Shown one piece after another: positions 1 through 7,873 of a stretch of DNA of 63,822 bases. The position numbers and the translations under genes are program-made. Origin of the DNA: Luteococcus sanguinis (lineage in GTDB: Bacteria > Actinomycetota > Actinomycetes > Propionibacteriales > Propionibacteriaceae); the NCBI RefSeq assembly GCF_039527675.1, contig NZ_BAAAKI010000006.1, positions 1-63,822 on the forward strand. The letters are read 5' to 3'. The notes under the pieces are model-generated. The model worked only from the letters and a program-made list of their open reading frames with translations, was not told where the DNA came from and made no database searches. The number at the start of each line of letters is the position of its first letter. The stretch's first letter is position 1.

Positions 1-1
1 C

Positions 2-361
2 GTGTGGGCCGAGCTGACCAGCTCGGGCACGCCGCGAGGCTGGCTCTACGACACCATCGCCACGTCCGACTGGCAGCCCGGGTCCCGCTACGAGATGCGG
101 ACCGAGGATGGCTTCTTGATGATCGACGGGGAGGTCCTGGAGAGCGAAGCACCGAACCGTTTGCACCTGGGCTTCGGCTGCCACTGGGACGCCGAGGTCG
201 ACGCAGAGGAGCCCGGCACCCTCAGCTACGACCTGCGCAGCATCGGCGATGCCACCGAACTCACGGTCACCTCCGCCGACCTCGGCCCAGCCACGCGCGC
301 CTCCGCCGAGGAGAGCAATGACGAGATCTACGCCGGCCTCAAGGCGCAGCTGGAGTCCTGA
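2..361 (+). CDS. SRPBCC/AHSA1-like domain protein, 5' end cut by window
   Basis: The visible 119 residues read as the larger part of an SRPBCC (START/AHSA1-like) domain: an N-terminal segment containing VWAELTSSG, a central strand pattern around MIDGEVLESE, a tryptophan-bearing strand (GCHWDAEV), and a C-terminal helix (SNDEIYAGLKAQLES) that closes the hydrophobic cavity in this fold. Family members bind hydrophobic ligands or are ArsR-linked; the substrate cannot be told. The GTG at position 2 is probably internal, because the helix preceding VWAELT is missing and must lie upstream of the window. Sixteen bases separate its stop from the convergent HAD gene. Confidence 0.7.
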   Translation: MWAELTSSGTPRGWLYDTIATSDWQPGSRYEMRTEDGFLMIDGEVLESEAPNRLHLGFGCHWDAEVDAEEPGTLSYDLRSIGDATELTVTSADLGPATRASAEESNDEIYAGLKAQLES

Positions 362-376
362 GCCCCTCACCAGCGC

Positions 377-1012
377 TCAGCCCAGTTCGGCGTCCAGTTC
401 GTCGATGGTGGCCACGGTGCGGGTGCCGGACGGGAACTCCTCCTCCCCGAAGAGCCCGGTGGTGATCGCGACGAACGCCAGCCCCGCGGCGGTGGCCGCC
501 TGCTCGTCCATCAACGCGTCCCCGACGTAGGTGACGTCGGCCACGCCGAGGTCGGCGAGCAGCGCGCGGGCATTGTCGAACACCGCCGGGTCAGGCTTGT
601 GGACGGGTGACTGGTCGGCCCCCTGGACGAGGAAGAGCCGCTCAACCGGGAACCCGCAGCGCGTCAGGTCGGCCAGCGCCATCTCCGTCCGGGTGCTCGT
701 GACCACCCCGACCTGCGCCCCTTCGTCCAGCAAGCGGGTGACAAGCTCCACGGCCCCGGGGACGGGTTGTTTGGGGAATTGCGCCGCGCTGGACGCATTC
801 GCGGCGCGCATCTCGTCCGGGGTCGCCGAGTGCCGGTAGTAGTGACCGATCATCTCGTCGAACGGCTTGCCCCAGTGCGTGCGCAGGGTCTCGTCGTCCA
901 GCTCGATGCCGTAGCTGGTGCGGGCGACATGACGATGGTGGTTCCACTTCACCTCGCGGGTGAGCAGCAGGGTGTCGTCCATGTCGAAGATGACGGCGCG
1001 AGTCTTTTCCAC
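377..1012 (-). CDS. HAD superfamily hydrolase
   Basis: A 211-residue HAD phosphatase. Motif I is DMDDT at residues 10-14 with both catalytic aspartates; a helical cap follows (residues 20-85); motif II is VTSTRTE near residue 104; the motif III lysine lies in HKPDP near 139; motif IV is YVGDALMDE near 160. This arrangement matches the subfamily IA (phosphoglycolate phosphatase/beta-phosphoglucomutase-like) group. Substrate is not predictable from sequence. Transcribed in the same direction as the alpha/beta hydrolase just upstream, with a 34-bp gap, so the two may be cotranscribed. Confidence 0.85.
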   Translation of the reverse strand: MEKTRAVIFDMDDTLLLTREVKWNHHRHVARTSYGIELDDETLRTHWGKPFDEMIGHYYRHSATPDEMRAANASSAAQFPKQPVPGAVELVTRLLDEGAQVGVVTSTRTEMALADLTRCGFPVERLFLVQGADQSPVHKPDPAVFDNARALLADLGVADVTYVGDALMDEQAATAAGLAFVAITTGLFGEEEFPSGTRTVATIDELDAELG

Positions 1013-1046
1013 GCAGCGAACCTAGTGGCCAGCGGCCAGAACGGGG

Positions 1047-1727
1047 TCAGTCCGCCAGGGAGGCCAGGAGCGCAGCCAGTTCGTCGGGGCAGCTCAACAT
1101 CGGCCAATGGCCCGAGTCGATGTCGAGGTACTCCAGGTGGTCGACACCTTGTAGTTCGGCAATGTCACCGGCGTCGAACCACGCCTTCGCGTCCTCGACC
1201 GAGTACTCGGGGCAGACCAGCACCACCGGCACCTTCTTGCGGGCCGGGTCGGTGTAGTGCACCGTCGCGTGCGTCACGGAGTGCGGCACCGGGTGCGCGC
1301 CGGCCTCCATCGCCGTCTTCTGCTGCTCGCTGAGGTCGTCGGAGTCGGGCCCGGCGAAGGTTGCCCAACCGGGGAAGGGCATGTGTCCGTCCACGGGCTC
1401 GAAGAAGGGGGCATATGCCTCGCCGCCCGTGGTCGGCATGCCGCCCACCAGCGCGACCTTGGCGACCTTGCCCGGTCGACGATCAGCCGCCAGCCAGGCC
1501 AGCGTCGAAGCCGCCGAGTGGCCGACCACGAGCACGGGCCCCGATGCCGCGTCCACCGCCTGCACGACCGCGCTCAGCTGGTCGTCCAGGGTCGCATCCT
1601 CGGGGCTGGCGCCCTGACCGGGAAGGGTCACGGCGACGGGTTCGTGGCCCGCCTCCCGAAGACCGGGCAGCACTGAGTCCCACGCCGAACCGTCGAGCCA
1701 CAGGCCCGACAACAACACGATGTCCAC
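1047..1727 (-). CDS. alpha/beta hydrolase
   Basis: A 226-residue alpha/beta hydrolase. The oxyanion region is LSGLWLDGSAW near residues 6-16, the nucleophile elbow is GHSAAS with Ser about residue 71, and a C-terminal SGHWPM supplies the probable catalytic His. I chose the GTG start at 1727 because an AAGGAGAG ribosome-binding site lies a few bases upstream on this strand; an upstream GTG/ATG extension of 16 residues has no such signal and is not hydrolase-like. Probable esterase of small substrates (the EstC/YdeN/SABP2-like size class); substrate unknown. First gene of a possible two-gene unit with the downstream HAD gene. Confidence 0.85.
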   Translation of the reverse strand: MDIVLLSGLWLDGSAWDSVLPGLREAGHEPVAVTLPGQGASPEDATLDDQLSAVVQAVDAASGPVLVVGHSAASTLAWLAADRRPGKVAKVALVGGMPTTGGEAYAPFFEPVDGHMPFPGWATFAGPDSDDLSEQQKTAMEAGAHPVPHSVTHATVHYTDPARKKVPVVLVCPEYSVEDAKAWFDAGDIAELQGVDHLEYLDIDSGHWPMLSCPDELAALLASLAD

Positions 1728-1923
1728 GGTTCTCTCCTTCCTCGGGCGCACCTGGTGTGCGTTGGCTCCAGACAATCAGGTATCACTGACAAACCCCAAC
1801 CCCCGCCCCTGTGGGTGCACCCTAAGGCGAGCCACCCATGCAGATGTCGAAGGATCCGCCCTCGTGGTTCGCACATTGGCCAGGACAAGGCAGAATGGAT
1901 GCAACAACTTCGATGGGGATGAC

Positions 1924-2679
1924 GTGAGGGAAGCAACAAGCTGGCGCATGCCTGATGTTGCTGCGCTCGTGCACGTGCACCCCCAGGCGATCGCGTGGCA
2001 GTCCGAAGACCCCAACAAGCTCCAGGTCGTCACGAACACCTCCCGCGGACTGGTGCCGGGCGGGTACTGCGTCTCCCCCACCCATTTCCGCGACCTGCAG
2101 CACGATCCCGCCAAGGTCGCCGAGCTGACCACCGCCACCCGGATCTCCCTGAAGATGCCGCCGGTCGTTCGGATCGACCCCGCAGCACTGGGCCACTGGC
2201 GGGCCGTGTTCACAGAGCCAGGCCAGGTCGGCATCTCCAAGACCCTCGACTCCTGGCGACTGGCGCTGGAACTGGCGGCCGCCGTGGTCTCCAGGCAAGG
2301 GACCCGCGAGGTGCTGGACCAGCTGATCGGCATCGGCGAGGGCACCAAACCGGTCGGTGACCAGGTCGTCGTCGGCGTGCTGGCCGGCCTGAGCGCCCGA
2401 CGGCAGCTGTCGGACGAACTGTCGCTGCTGGTGCGTGAACGCCTCGATCGGACGACCGCCTCGGGGCGCCACGACCTCGCGTGGGCCATCGACGGTGAGT
2501 TCAGCGAGCGGATCCACATGATCGTCCTGTCGCTGCACACCCCGGCCGCTGCCCGGGCCCAGGCCCGACGCGCTGGCGGCTGGCGCGGTGCGTCCGGTCT
2601 CGACCTCGCGTGCGGCGTGATGGCCGGCATCGAGGCGCCCGGGGTGCCGACCCCGGCGCACGTCCGCACCCGCGGATGA
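1924..2679 (+). CDS. DUF2877-like protein
   Basis: About 251 residues. The stretch GIGEGTKPVGDQVVVGVLAG in the middle resembles the GLGPGLTPSGDD signature of the DUF2877/AllH family (AllH is linked to oxamate carbamoyltransferase), though glycine and acidic positions are only partly kept, so the assignment is tentative. The GTG at 1924 preceded by GGGGA is my preferred start; ATG at 1948 is an alternative. High-GC third positions begin only after about 1920, which argues against any longer upstream form. Its TGA overlaps the ATG of the next gene (ATGA), implying translational coupling to the HAD hydrolase. Confidence 0.6.
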   Translation: MREATSWRMPDVAALVHVHPQAIAWQSEDPNKLQVVTNTSRGLVPGGYCVSPTHFRDLQHDPAKVAELTTATRISLKMPPVVRIDPAALGHWRAVFTEPGQVGISKTLDSWRLALELAAAVVSRQGTREVLDQLIGIGEGTKPVGDQVVVGVLAGLSARRQLSDELSLLVRERLDRTTASGRHDLAWAIDGEFSERIHMIVLSLHTPAAARAQARRAGGWRGASGLDLACGVMAGIEAPGVPTPAHVRTRG

Positions 2680-3329
2680 TCCAGGCGCCCACCATGTACG
2701 AGCACCTGTTCTGGGACATGGGCGGAACCCTCGTCGACACCTATCCGCAGCTCGACGAATCCTTCGTCCGGGTGGTCACGGAGCACGGGCGCGAGGTGGC
2801 GCCACTGGAGGTGGCCCGGCTGACGCGCCGTTCCACCGGCGAGGCCATCGCCACTTTGTCGAGCCGGTTCGGCATCGACGCGTCCGCCTTCGAACAGGCA
2901 CATGACGAACTCAAGGCGCGCTGGGAGCGCGAACCGGCACCGGTGATGCCGGGAGCTCGGGAGTTGCTGGCCGATGTCCGTGCCGCTGGTGGGCTGAACC
3001 TGCTGGTCACCCACCGCGACCGCGCCAGTGCCCAGTCGCTGTTGGACGGGCTGGGACTGGTCGTCGACGACCTCATCTCCACAGCGGACGGCTTTGATCG
3101 CAAGCCAGCCCCCGACATGTACCTCGAACTGCTGCGCCGGCACGGACTCGACCCGGACGAGTGCCTGGCCGTCGGCGACCGTCCGATCGACGCGCTGGCA
3201 GCGCATGCGGCAGGAATCAGGGCCGCGACCCTCGAGAGTCCCGACGCGCCGGTTGATGACGAGGGAGACTTCGAGATCGCGGCCCTGGACCAGTTGCGGC
3301 CCCTGCTGGGGCTGCCGGAACCTGCCTGA
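2676..3329 (+). CDS. HAD superfamily hydrolase (phosphoglycolate phosphatase-like)
   Basis: A 217-residue HAD hydrolase. Motif I is present as FWDMGGTLVDTY near residue 13; the usual second aspartate of DxDxT is replaced by glycine (DMGGT), which is seen in several HAD members annotated as phosphatases but should lower activity if a canonical mechanism is assumed. Motif II is VTHRDR near residue 110, the lysine is in DRKPAPDMY near 146, and motif IV is AVGDRPID near 167. ATG 2676 overlaps the stop of the DUF2877-like gene; ATG 2694 (MYEHLF) is a possible alternative. Substrate unknown. Confidence 0.8.
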   Translation: MIQAPTMYEHLFWDMGGTLVDTYPQLDESFVRVVTEHGREVAPLEVARLTRRSTGEAIATLSSRFGIDASAFEQAHDELKARWEREPAPVMPGARELLADVRAAGGLNLLVTHRDRASAQSLLDGLGLVVDDLISTADGFDRKPAPDMYLELLRRHGLDPDECLAVGDRPIDALAAHAAGIRAATLESPDAPVDDEGDFEIAALDQLRPLLGLPEPA

Positions 3330-3336
3330 GGCAAGG

Positions 3337-5253
3337 TTAGTCGGCGTTGGCCTCCCGTTCGGCATCCAGCTCGGCGAGGTGCTCGTCCGTGACGACCGGG
3401 ATGGTGGACGTGTCGACCAGCGCACCGACGCCCTCACCGGGCTCGGCGGACTCGACGGCGAGGTGGAAGTCGTCGCCGTGGGTCATCACGCCGTGCACGA
3501 CGGCCTGCTCGACGGCTGCCTGCGCGTAGCGCCCCCGGACGATCATCGGGTCGGTCGCCAGGTCGCGGGTCAGCGCGACGACCATCGCCACCATGATCAC
3601 CATGAACGGCAGGCCAGCGATGATCGTGATCGCCTGGAGACCACTGAGCGCGTCCGCGCCCCCGGCGGTCAGCATGATCGCGGCGACGGCACCGGTTGCG
3701 ACGCCCCAGAAGACGACCGTCTTGCGGGTCGGCTCGATGGTGCCGTTCTCGCTCAACGTCCCCATCACGATCGACGCCGCATCGGCTCCGGAGACGAAGA
3801 AGATGCCCACCAGGACCATCACCAGCACCGACGTGACCGAGGCCAGTGGCATGGTGTCGAGCAGGGAGAAGAGGGTGCCCTCGGCGCTCTCGACCTTGCT
3901 CAGCGCGGCCCCCGCCTTCTCGGCGTTGATCGCGGCCCCGCCGAAGATCGAGAACCAGATCAGGCTGACGAGCGTCGGGATGAGCAGCACGCCGGAGACG
4001 AACTGGCGAATGGTGCGTCCCTTGGAGATGCGGGCGATGAACATGCCCACGAAGGGGGTCCAGCTGACCCACCAGGCCCAGTAGAAGATGGTCCAGCCGG
4101 CCAGCCAGTCATTGGCTCCCTCGGCGCCCGAGGCACCGGTACGGGCCGACATCGACATCAGGGTCTGCAGGTAGGTGCCCAGCGTGGTCGGGATCAGGTT
4201 CAGGATGAAGACCGTCGGGCCCAGCACGAAGACGAACAGCGCCAGCGCGAGGGCCAGCACCATGTTCAGGTTGGACAGGTACTGGATGCCCTTGCCGACG
4301 CCCGAGACCGCGGACAGCACGAAGCAGATGGTCAGGCCCGTGATCAGCAGGATCAGGAAGATGTTGCCCGTATGACCCGCCCAGCCGACGATCTCGACGC
4401 CGTGCGCGATCTGCAGGGCACCGAGGCCCAGCGAGGTGGCCGAACCGAACAGGGTCGCAAAGATCGCGAAGATGTCGATGACCTTGCCGGCGGGGCCGTA
4501 GGTCTGGCGCTTGCCGAGGATGGGCTCGAAGACGGCGCTGATCGTCAGCGGACGGCCCTTGCGGAAGACGCCGTAGGCGATGGCGACGCCGACGACGGCA
4601 TAGATCGCCCAAGGGTGCAGGCCCCAGTGGAACAAGGTGGTCGCCATGGCCGTCTGGACGGCGTTGACGTTGCCTGCCTCACCGGTTCCGGGCGGCGGGG
4701 TGACGAAATGGGCCAGCGGCTCGGCCGCGCCGTAGAACATCAGGCCGATGCCCATGCCGGCGCTGAACATCATGGCGATCCAGCTGACGGTGCTGAACTC
4801 GGGTTCCTCACCGTCGCGGCCCAGCGGGATGCGTCCGTACGGGCTGATCGCCAGCCACAAGACGTAGAACACGAAGCCCGTGGCGGCCAGCGAGAACAAC
4901 CAGCCGGCGTTGGTGACGACCCAGTCGAGGCCCGACGAGGACGCAGCGCCGAGGCTGGTCGGCGCTCCGATGCCCCAGCCAACGAAGGCCAGCATGAGGG
5001 CGGCGGAGATGAAGAAGACCACCTTGTCGAGCGAACCGGGGCGGTCGCTCTCCATCGCCTCGGGCGGCGGCTCGAGGGCGGGGTGGGCGGTGTCGACGAC
5101 GCGACCGTCGCCGGTGACGCGGGCCAGCCCGGCTGCTGAGCTCAGCAGCCCGCGGCCACCGCGGTGGGTGTTGATGGAGCTGTGGTTGCGGGAGCTGCGG
5201 GATGCCCCGGTACGCCGCTTCCTCTTGTTTTCAGATCGATCTTGCTCGGCCAT
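3337..5253 (-). CDS. BCCT family betaine/carnitine/choline transporter
   Basis: A 638-residue integral membrane protein with the typical twelve hydrophobic segments. Diagnostic BCCT motifs are GMGIGLMFYGAAEPLAHF (about residue 165) and the aromatic box segment WAWWVSWTPFVGMFIARISKG in the middle, which contains the conserved tryptophans that bind trimethylammonium compounds. It is therefore a secondary transporter for glycine betaine, choline or carnitine (BetP/OpuD/BetT type), acting in osmoprotection. The N-terminal 60 residues are charged and hydrophilic and the C-terminus is acidic, as in osmosensing members. An AGGAGG eight bases before ATG 5253 fixes the start. Exact substrate not determinable. 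Confidence 0.92.
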   Translation of the reverse strand: MAEQDRSENKRKRRTGASRSSRNHSSINTHRGGRGLLSSAAGLARVTGDGRVVDTAHPALEPPPEAMESDRPGSLDKVVFFISAALMLAFVGWGIGAPTSLGAASSSGLDWVVTNAGWLFSLAATGFVFYVLWLAISPYGRIPLGRDGEEPEFSTVSWIAMMFSAGMGIGLMFYGAAEPLAHFVTPPPGTGEAGNVNAVQTAMATTLFHWGLHPWAIYAVVGVAIAYGVFRKGRPLTISAVFEPILGKRQTYGPAGKVIDIFAIFATLFGSATSLGLGALQIAHGVEIVGWAGHTGNIFLILLITGLTICFVLSAVSGVGKGIQYLSNLNMVLALALALFVFVLGPTVFILNLIPTTLGTYLQTLMSMSARTGASGAEGANDWLAGWTIFYWAWWVSWTPFVGMFIARISKGRTIRQFVSGVLLIPTLVSLIWFSIFGGAAINAEKAGAALSKVESAEGTLFSLLDTMPLASVTSVLVMVLVGIFFVSGADAASIVMGTLSENGTIEPTRKTVVFWGVATGAVAAIMLTAGGADALSGLQAITIIAGLPFMVIMVAMVVALTRDLATDPMIVRGRYAQAAVEQAVVHGVMTHGDDFHLAVESAEPGEGVGALVDTSTIPVVTDEHLAELDAEREANAD

Positions 5254-5541
5254 GCAGTGCGCCTCCTGGGATTGATGAACCCAATGAACCTACGTGGTGA
5301 CAGGGCCATCCGCCATCTGGACGGGGATCCGCAGGGGCGTCGAGCGCAGGACATACCCCTCGTGGCCGCCAAAAGGCACCTCTTTGGAGCGGTTCGGTCC
5401 TGCTGCGGGACCGGTTTGCGCTGACAGGGCTCTTTTGGCGGGGTCAGGGCTCTTTTGGCGGGGTCAGGGCTCTTTTGGGGGTGGTCGGGCTGCGGGCGTG
5501 CTTGTGTTGGCTCGTTGATGGGGCCAACCGAAGGGGACGTG
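5254..5541. other. divergent intergenic region between BCCT transporter and ribokinase
   Basis: 288 bp that must hold the promoters of two divergent genes. It contains a short hairpin with arms CGGTCC/GGACCG near 5395-5412 and the tandem 20-bp repeat listed separately. No convincing -35/-10 pair was identified, and no coding sequence is evident. Confidence 0.5.
5425..5481 (+). repeat. tandem 20-bp repeat, almost three copies
   Basis: The unit CAGGGCTCTTTTGGCGGGGT occurs at 5425-5444, again exactly at 5445-5464, and a third time as a partial copy from 5465 that changes after TTTTGG. It lies 60-115 bp upstream of the ribokinase start, in the shared upstream region with the BCCT transporter. 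The TCTTTT tracts recur every 20 bp, close to two helical turns. It could be a slipped-strand duplication or a set of protein binding sites. Confidence 0.85.
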
Positions 5542-6471
5542 ATGGCAGCGAGCTCGATCGTGGTGCTGGGGAGCGCGAACACCGACCTGGTGGTGCAGCT
5601 GGACCGCCGGCCCGGGCCGGGTGAGACCGTGCTCGGCGGCGACCTGGCGGTGTTGCCGGGCGGCAAGGGTGCGAACCAGGCGGTGGCCGCGGCGCGTAGC
5701 GGCGGTTCGGTGGTCTTCCTCGGCGCAGTCGGGCAGGACGGCAACGGTGACCTGCTGCTGGAATCGATGGGCGCTGCCGGCGTGGACGTCTCGCAGGTTG
5801 CGCGAGTGGAGCGCCCGACGGGGACGGCGATGATCCAGGTCACACCCGAGGGGGAGAACTCGATCGTCGTGTCACCGGGTGCGAATACGGAGCTGACCAG
5901 CGATTTTGCCGATCGATTCACCGACATCTGGGGCGCAGCCGCGGTACTGGTCTTCAACTTTGAGTGCCTGCCGGCGACCGTCGAGCATGTCGCGACAAAG
6001 GCGGCCGAGAAGGGGGTGCGGGTGGTGTTGAATGCCGCGCCTGCCTTCGAGATCGAGCCCGGGCTGTTGGCTGTGGCCGACCCCTTGGTGGTGAACGAGA
6101 CGGAGGCGGTCATCGTCGCCGGGCGTGAGGGCGCGCCTGGGGCGAGCGCCGACCCGGTCGAGTTGGCCGAGCGCCTGGTGGGAAGGGGCGCACGGTCGGT
6201 GGTGGTGACACTTGGCGCGGCGGGCTGCGTCCTGGCAGGGGCGGGAGTCACGGCGAGGGTCCCGGCGTACGTGGTGAACGCCGTGGACACCACCGGAGCC
6301 GGGGACGCCTTCGTCGGCGCCCTGGCCTGTGAGCTGTCCCGCGGACGCTCGCTGGAGGAGGCGGTTCGATTCGCCACAGCCACCAGCGCGGTGTCGGTGC
6401 AGTCGCTGGGGGCGCAGTCGTCCTATCATCCCCGTGCCGAGGTCGAGGCCTTCATCAGCTCGCACTGCTAA
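5542..6471 (+). CDS. rbsK: ribokinase (PfkB family)
   Basis: A 309-residue PfkB-family sugar kinase. The first signature GGKGANQAVAAARSGG lies near residue 36 and the second signature with the catalytic aspartate, DTTGAGDAFVGAL, near 253. N-terminal LGSANTDLVVQLDRRPGPGET is characteristic of ribokinase, which phosphorylates D-ribose at O5. The start is ATG 5542 with AAGGGG five bases upstream. No rbs transporter or regulator adjoins it, so ribose is assigned by similarity only. The last 17 bases overlap the convergent antiporter gene. Confidence 0.88.
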   Translation: MAASSIVVLGSANTDLVVQLDRRPGPGETVLGGDLAVLPGGKGANQAVAAARSGGSVVFLGAVGQDGNGDLLLESMGAAGVDVSQVARVERPTGTAMIQVTPEGENSIVVSPGANTELTSDFADRFTDIWGAAAVLVFNFECLPATVEHVATKAAEKGVRVVLNAAPAFEIEPGLLAVADPLVVNETEAVIVAGREGAPGASADPVELAERLVGRGARSVVVTLGAAGCVLAGAGVTARVPAYVVNAVDTTGAGDAFVGALACELSRGRSLEEAVRFATATSAVSVQSLGAQSSYHPRAEVEAFISSHC

Positions 6472-7780
6472 CCCCGATCGGGCGCCACACCAGCGCCAAC
6501 AGCACCGCGACGACCGCGACCCCCACAGCGATGGACCAGGTGGCACCGACCAGGAAGATCAGCACCATGCTGACCAGCACCGGCCCGAGCAGGCGCAGCG
6601 CCGTGACGAGGTAGCCGCCGAAGCTCGGCATCGGGGTGCCCTGCGCCTCAGCCACGGAGCGGATCATGAAGTTTGGACCATTGCCGATGTAGCTCAGCGC
6701 GCCACAGCACACCGCACCGAGGCTGATCGCGACCAGATACACCTCCGGGACGCCGGCGACGCGCGGCTCACCCGGCATGGCGGACGCGAGGTCGAAGAAG
6801 GTGGCGTAGGTGGGGGCGTTGTCGAGGAAGGCGCTCAGCCCGCCGGTGAAGCCGAAGAAGGTGATCTCGTTCAGGGGCAGGGACGGAGCGACGTGGTGCA
6901 GCACCTTGAGCGCGGCGGGCATGGTGAGGAAGATGCCCAGGAAGATCGCTGCGACCTCGAGGATCGGGTCCCATTCGAAACCAGCGTCGTGACGCACCTG
7001 CTTCTCGCCCCACAGCCAGGAGATCACCCCGAGCGTGACCAGCGCGATCTCCCGGAAGGGGGACGACACCAGCGCGACGGTCAGCACGACGCCCACCAGG
7101 AGCAGGAACTGCCGCCGTCCGCGCAGCTTCAGGGGCTCGACCGAGGTCTCGTCCCATTCCCGGTGGGCGGCGTCCTCGTCGCGCCACAGCCGCCGGTCCA
7201 TCAGGTAGTAGGCGACCAGCAGGACGCCGTTGACGAACAGCCACGGGCCGAACAGGTTGAGCGTCCACAGGAAGGGAACCCCGCGCAACAGTCCCAGGAA
7301 GAGCGGCGGGTCGCCGAGGGGGGTGAGCAGACCGCCGCAGTTGGCCATCACGAAGATCGCGAAGACGACGGTGTGGGCGCGCCGGGCCCGTTCGGAGTTC
7401 GTCGACAGCAGCGGACGGATCAACAGCATGGACGCGCCGGTGGTCCCGATCACGGACGCGAGGACGCCGCCCAGCGCGAGGAAGGCGGTGTTGTTCCGCG
7501 GGGTGGCGCGCAGGTCACCGGAGAGATGGATGCCGCCGCAGATCACGAACAGGGCGCTGAGCAGGGCGATGAACCCGACGTACTCGTGCAGGGTGCTGGC
7601 CACGTGTGCTGCATCACCGGTTGCCAGCAGCACGGCCGCAGTTGGGAGCCCGAGCAGGAGTGAGACCCCGAGCTGGTGCAGCGGTTTGCCCCACCAGTCG
7701 GCGGCCCGCGGCACCAGCGGCAGCACCGCGATGCACGCGAGCAGGGCGACGAAGGGCACGACTCCCAATGCCTGCAGCAT
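6455..7780 (-). CDS. CitMHS-like / sodium:proton antiporter family membrane protein
   Basis: A 441-residue polytopic protein with roughly eleven hydrophobic segments. The paired half-repeats contain ANCGGLLTPLGDPPLFLGLL (about residue 165) and SAFLDNAPTYATFFDLA (about 320), the hairpin motifs typical of the ion transporter superfamily proteins annotated as sodium:proton antiporters or putative citrate transporters (CitMHS_2). Both the TPLGDPP and DNAPT signatures are intact, so it should be functional. The transported ion is not certain. The 3' end overlaps rbsK convergently. ATG 7780 has only a weak ribosome-binding site. Confidence 0.8.
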   Translation of the reverse strand: MLQALGVVPFVALLACIAVLPLVPRAADWWGKPLHQLGVSLLLGLPTAAVLLATGDAAHVASTLHEYVGFIALLSALFVICGGIHLSGDLRATPRNNTAFLALGGVLASVIGTTGASMLLIRPLLSTNSERARRAHTVVFAIFVMANCGGLLTPLGDPPLFLGLLRGVPFLWTLNLFGPWLFVNGVLLVAYYLMDRRLWRDEDAAHREWDETSVEPLKLRGRRQFLLLVGVVLTVALVSSPFREIALVTLGVISWLWGEKQVRHDAGFEWDPILEVAAIFLGIFLTMPAALKVLHHVAPSLPLNEITFFGFTGGLSAFLDNAPTYATFFDLASAMPGEPRVAGVPEVYLVAISLGAVCCGALSYIGNGPNFMIRSVAEAQGTPMPSFGGYLVTALRLLGPVLVSMVLIFLVGATWSIAVGVAVVAVLLALVWRPIGVSSAS

Positions 7781-7799
7781 TCTCGGACCCTATCCCCAC

Positions 7800-7850
7800 G
7801 ACTGGGTCGATCGGCTCCCGTAGTCGGTAGGTGGTTTCCCCAATCCGAGG
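7800..7850 (+). repeat. 51-bp repeat, copy A
   Basis: Begins GACTGGGTCGATCGG and ends CCAATCCGAGG. It aligns without gaps, at roughly 70% identity by eye, to the 51-bp copy B at 9410-9460 and shares the core GTAGT-GG-AGG. It sits 23 bp upstream of the start of the pRiA4b-ORF3 family gene, so the two copies bracket that gene. Confidence 0.6.
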
Positions 7851-7873
7851 ATCCGAGGTGTTTGACTGGGGTC

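Noticed and set aside
1776..3437. 553-codon minus-strand open frame
   Set aside because: Antisense shadow of the DUF2877-like and HAD genes.
3028..5139. 703-codon plus-strand open frame
   Set aside because: It is antisense to the BCCT transporter, rich in Gly/Arg/Asp/Gln shadow composition, with no domain.
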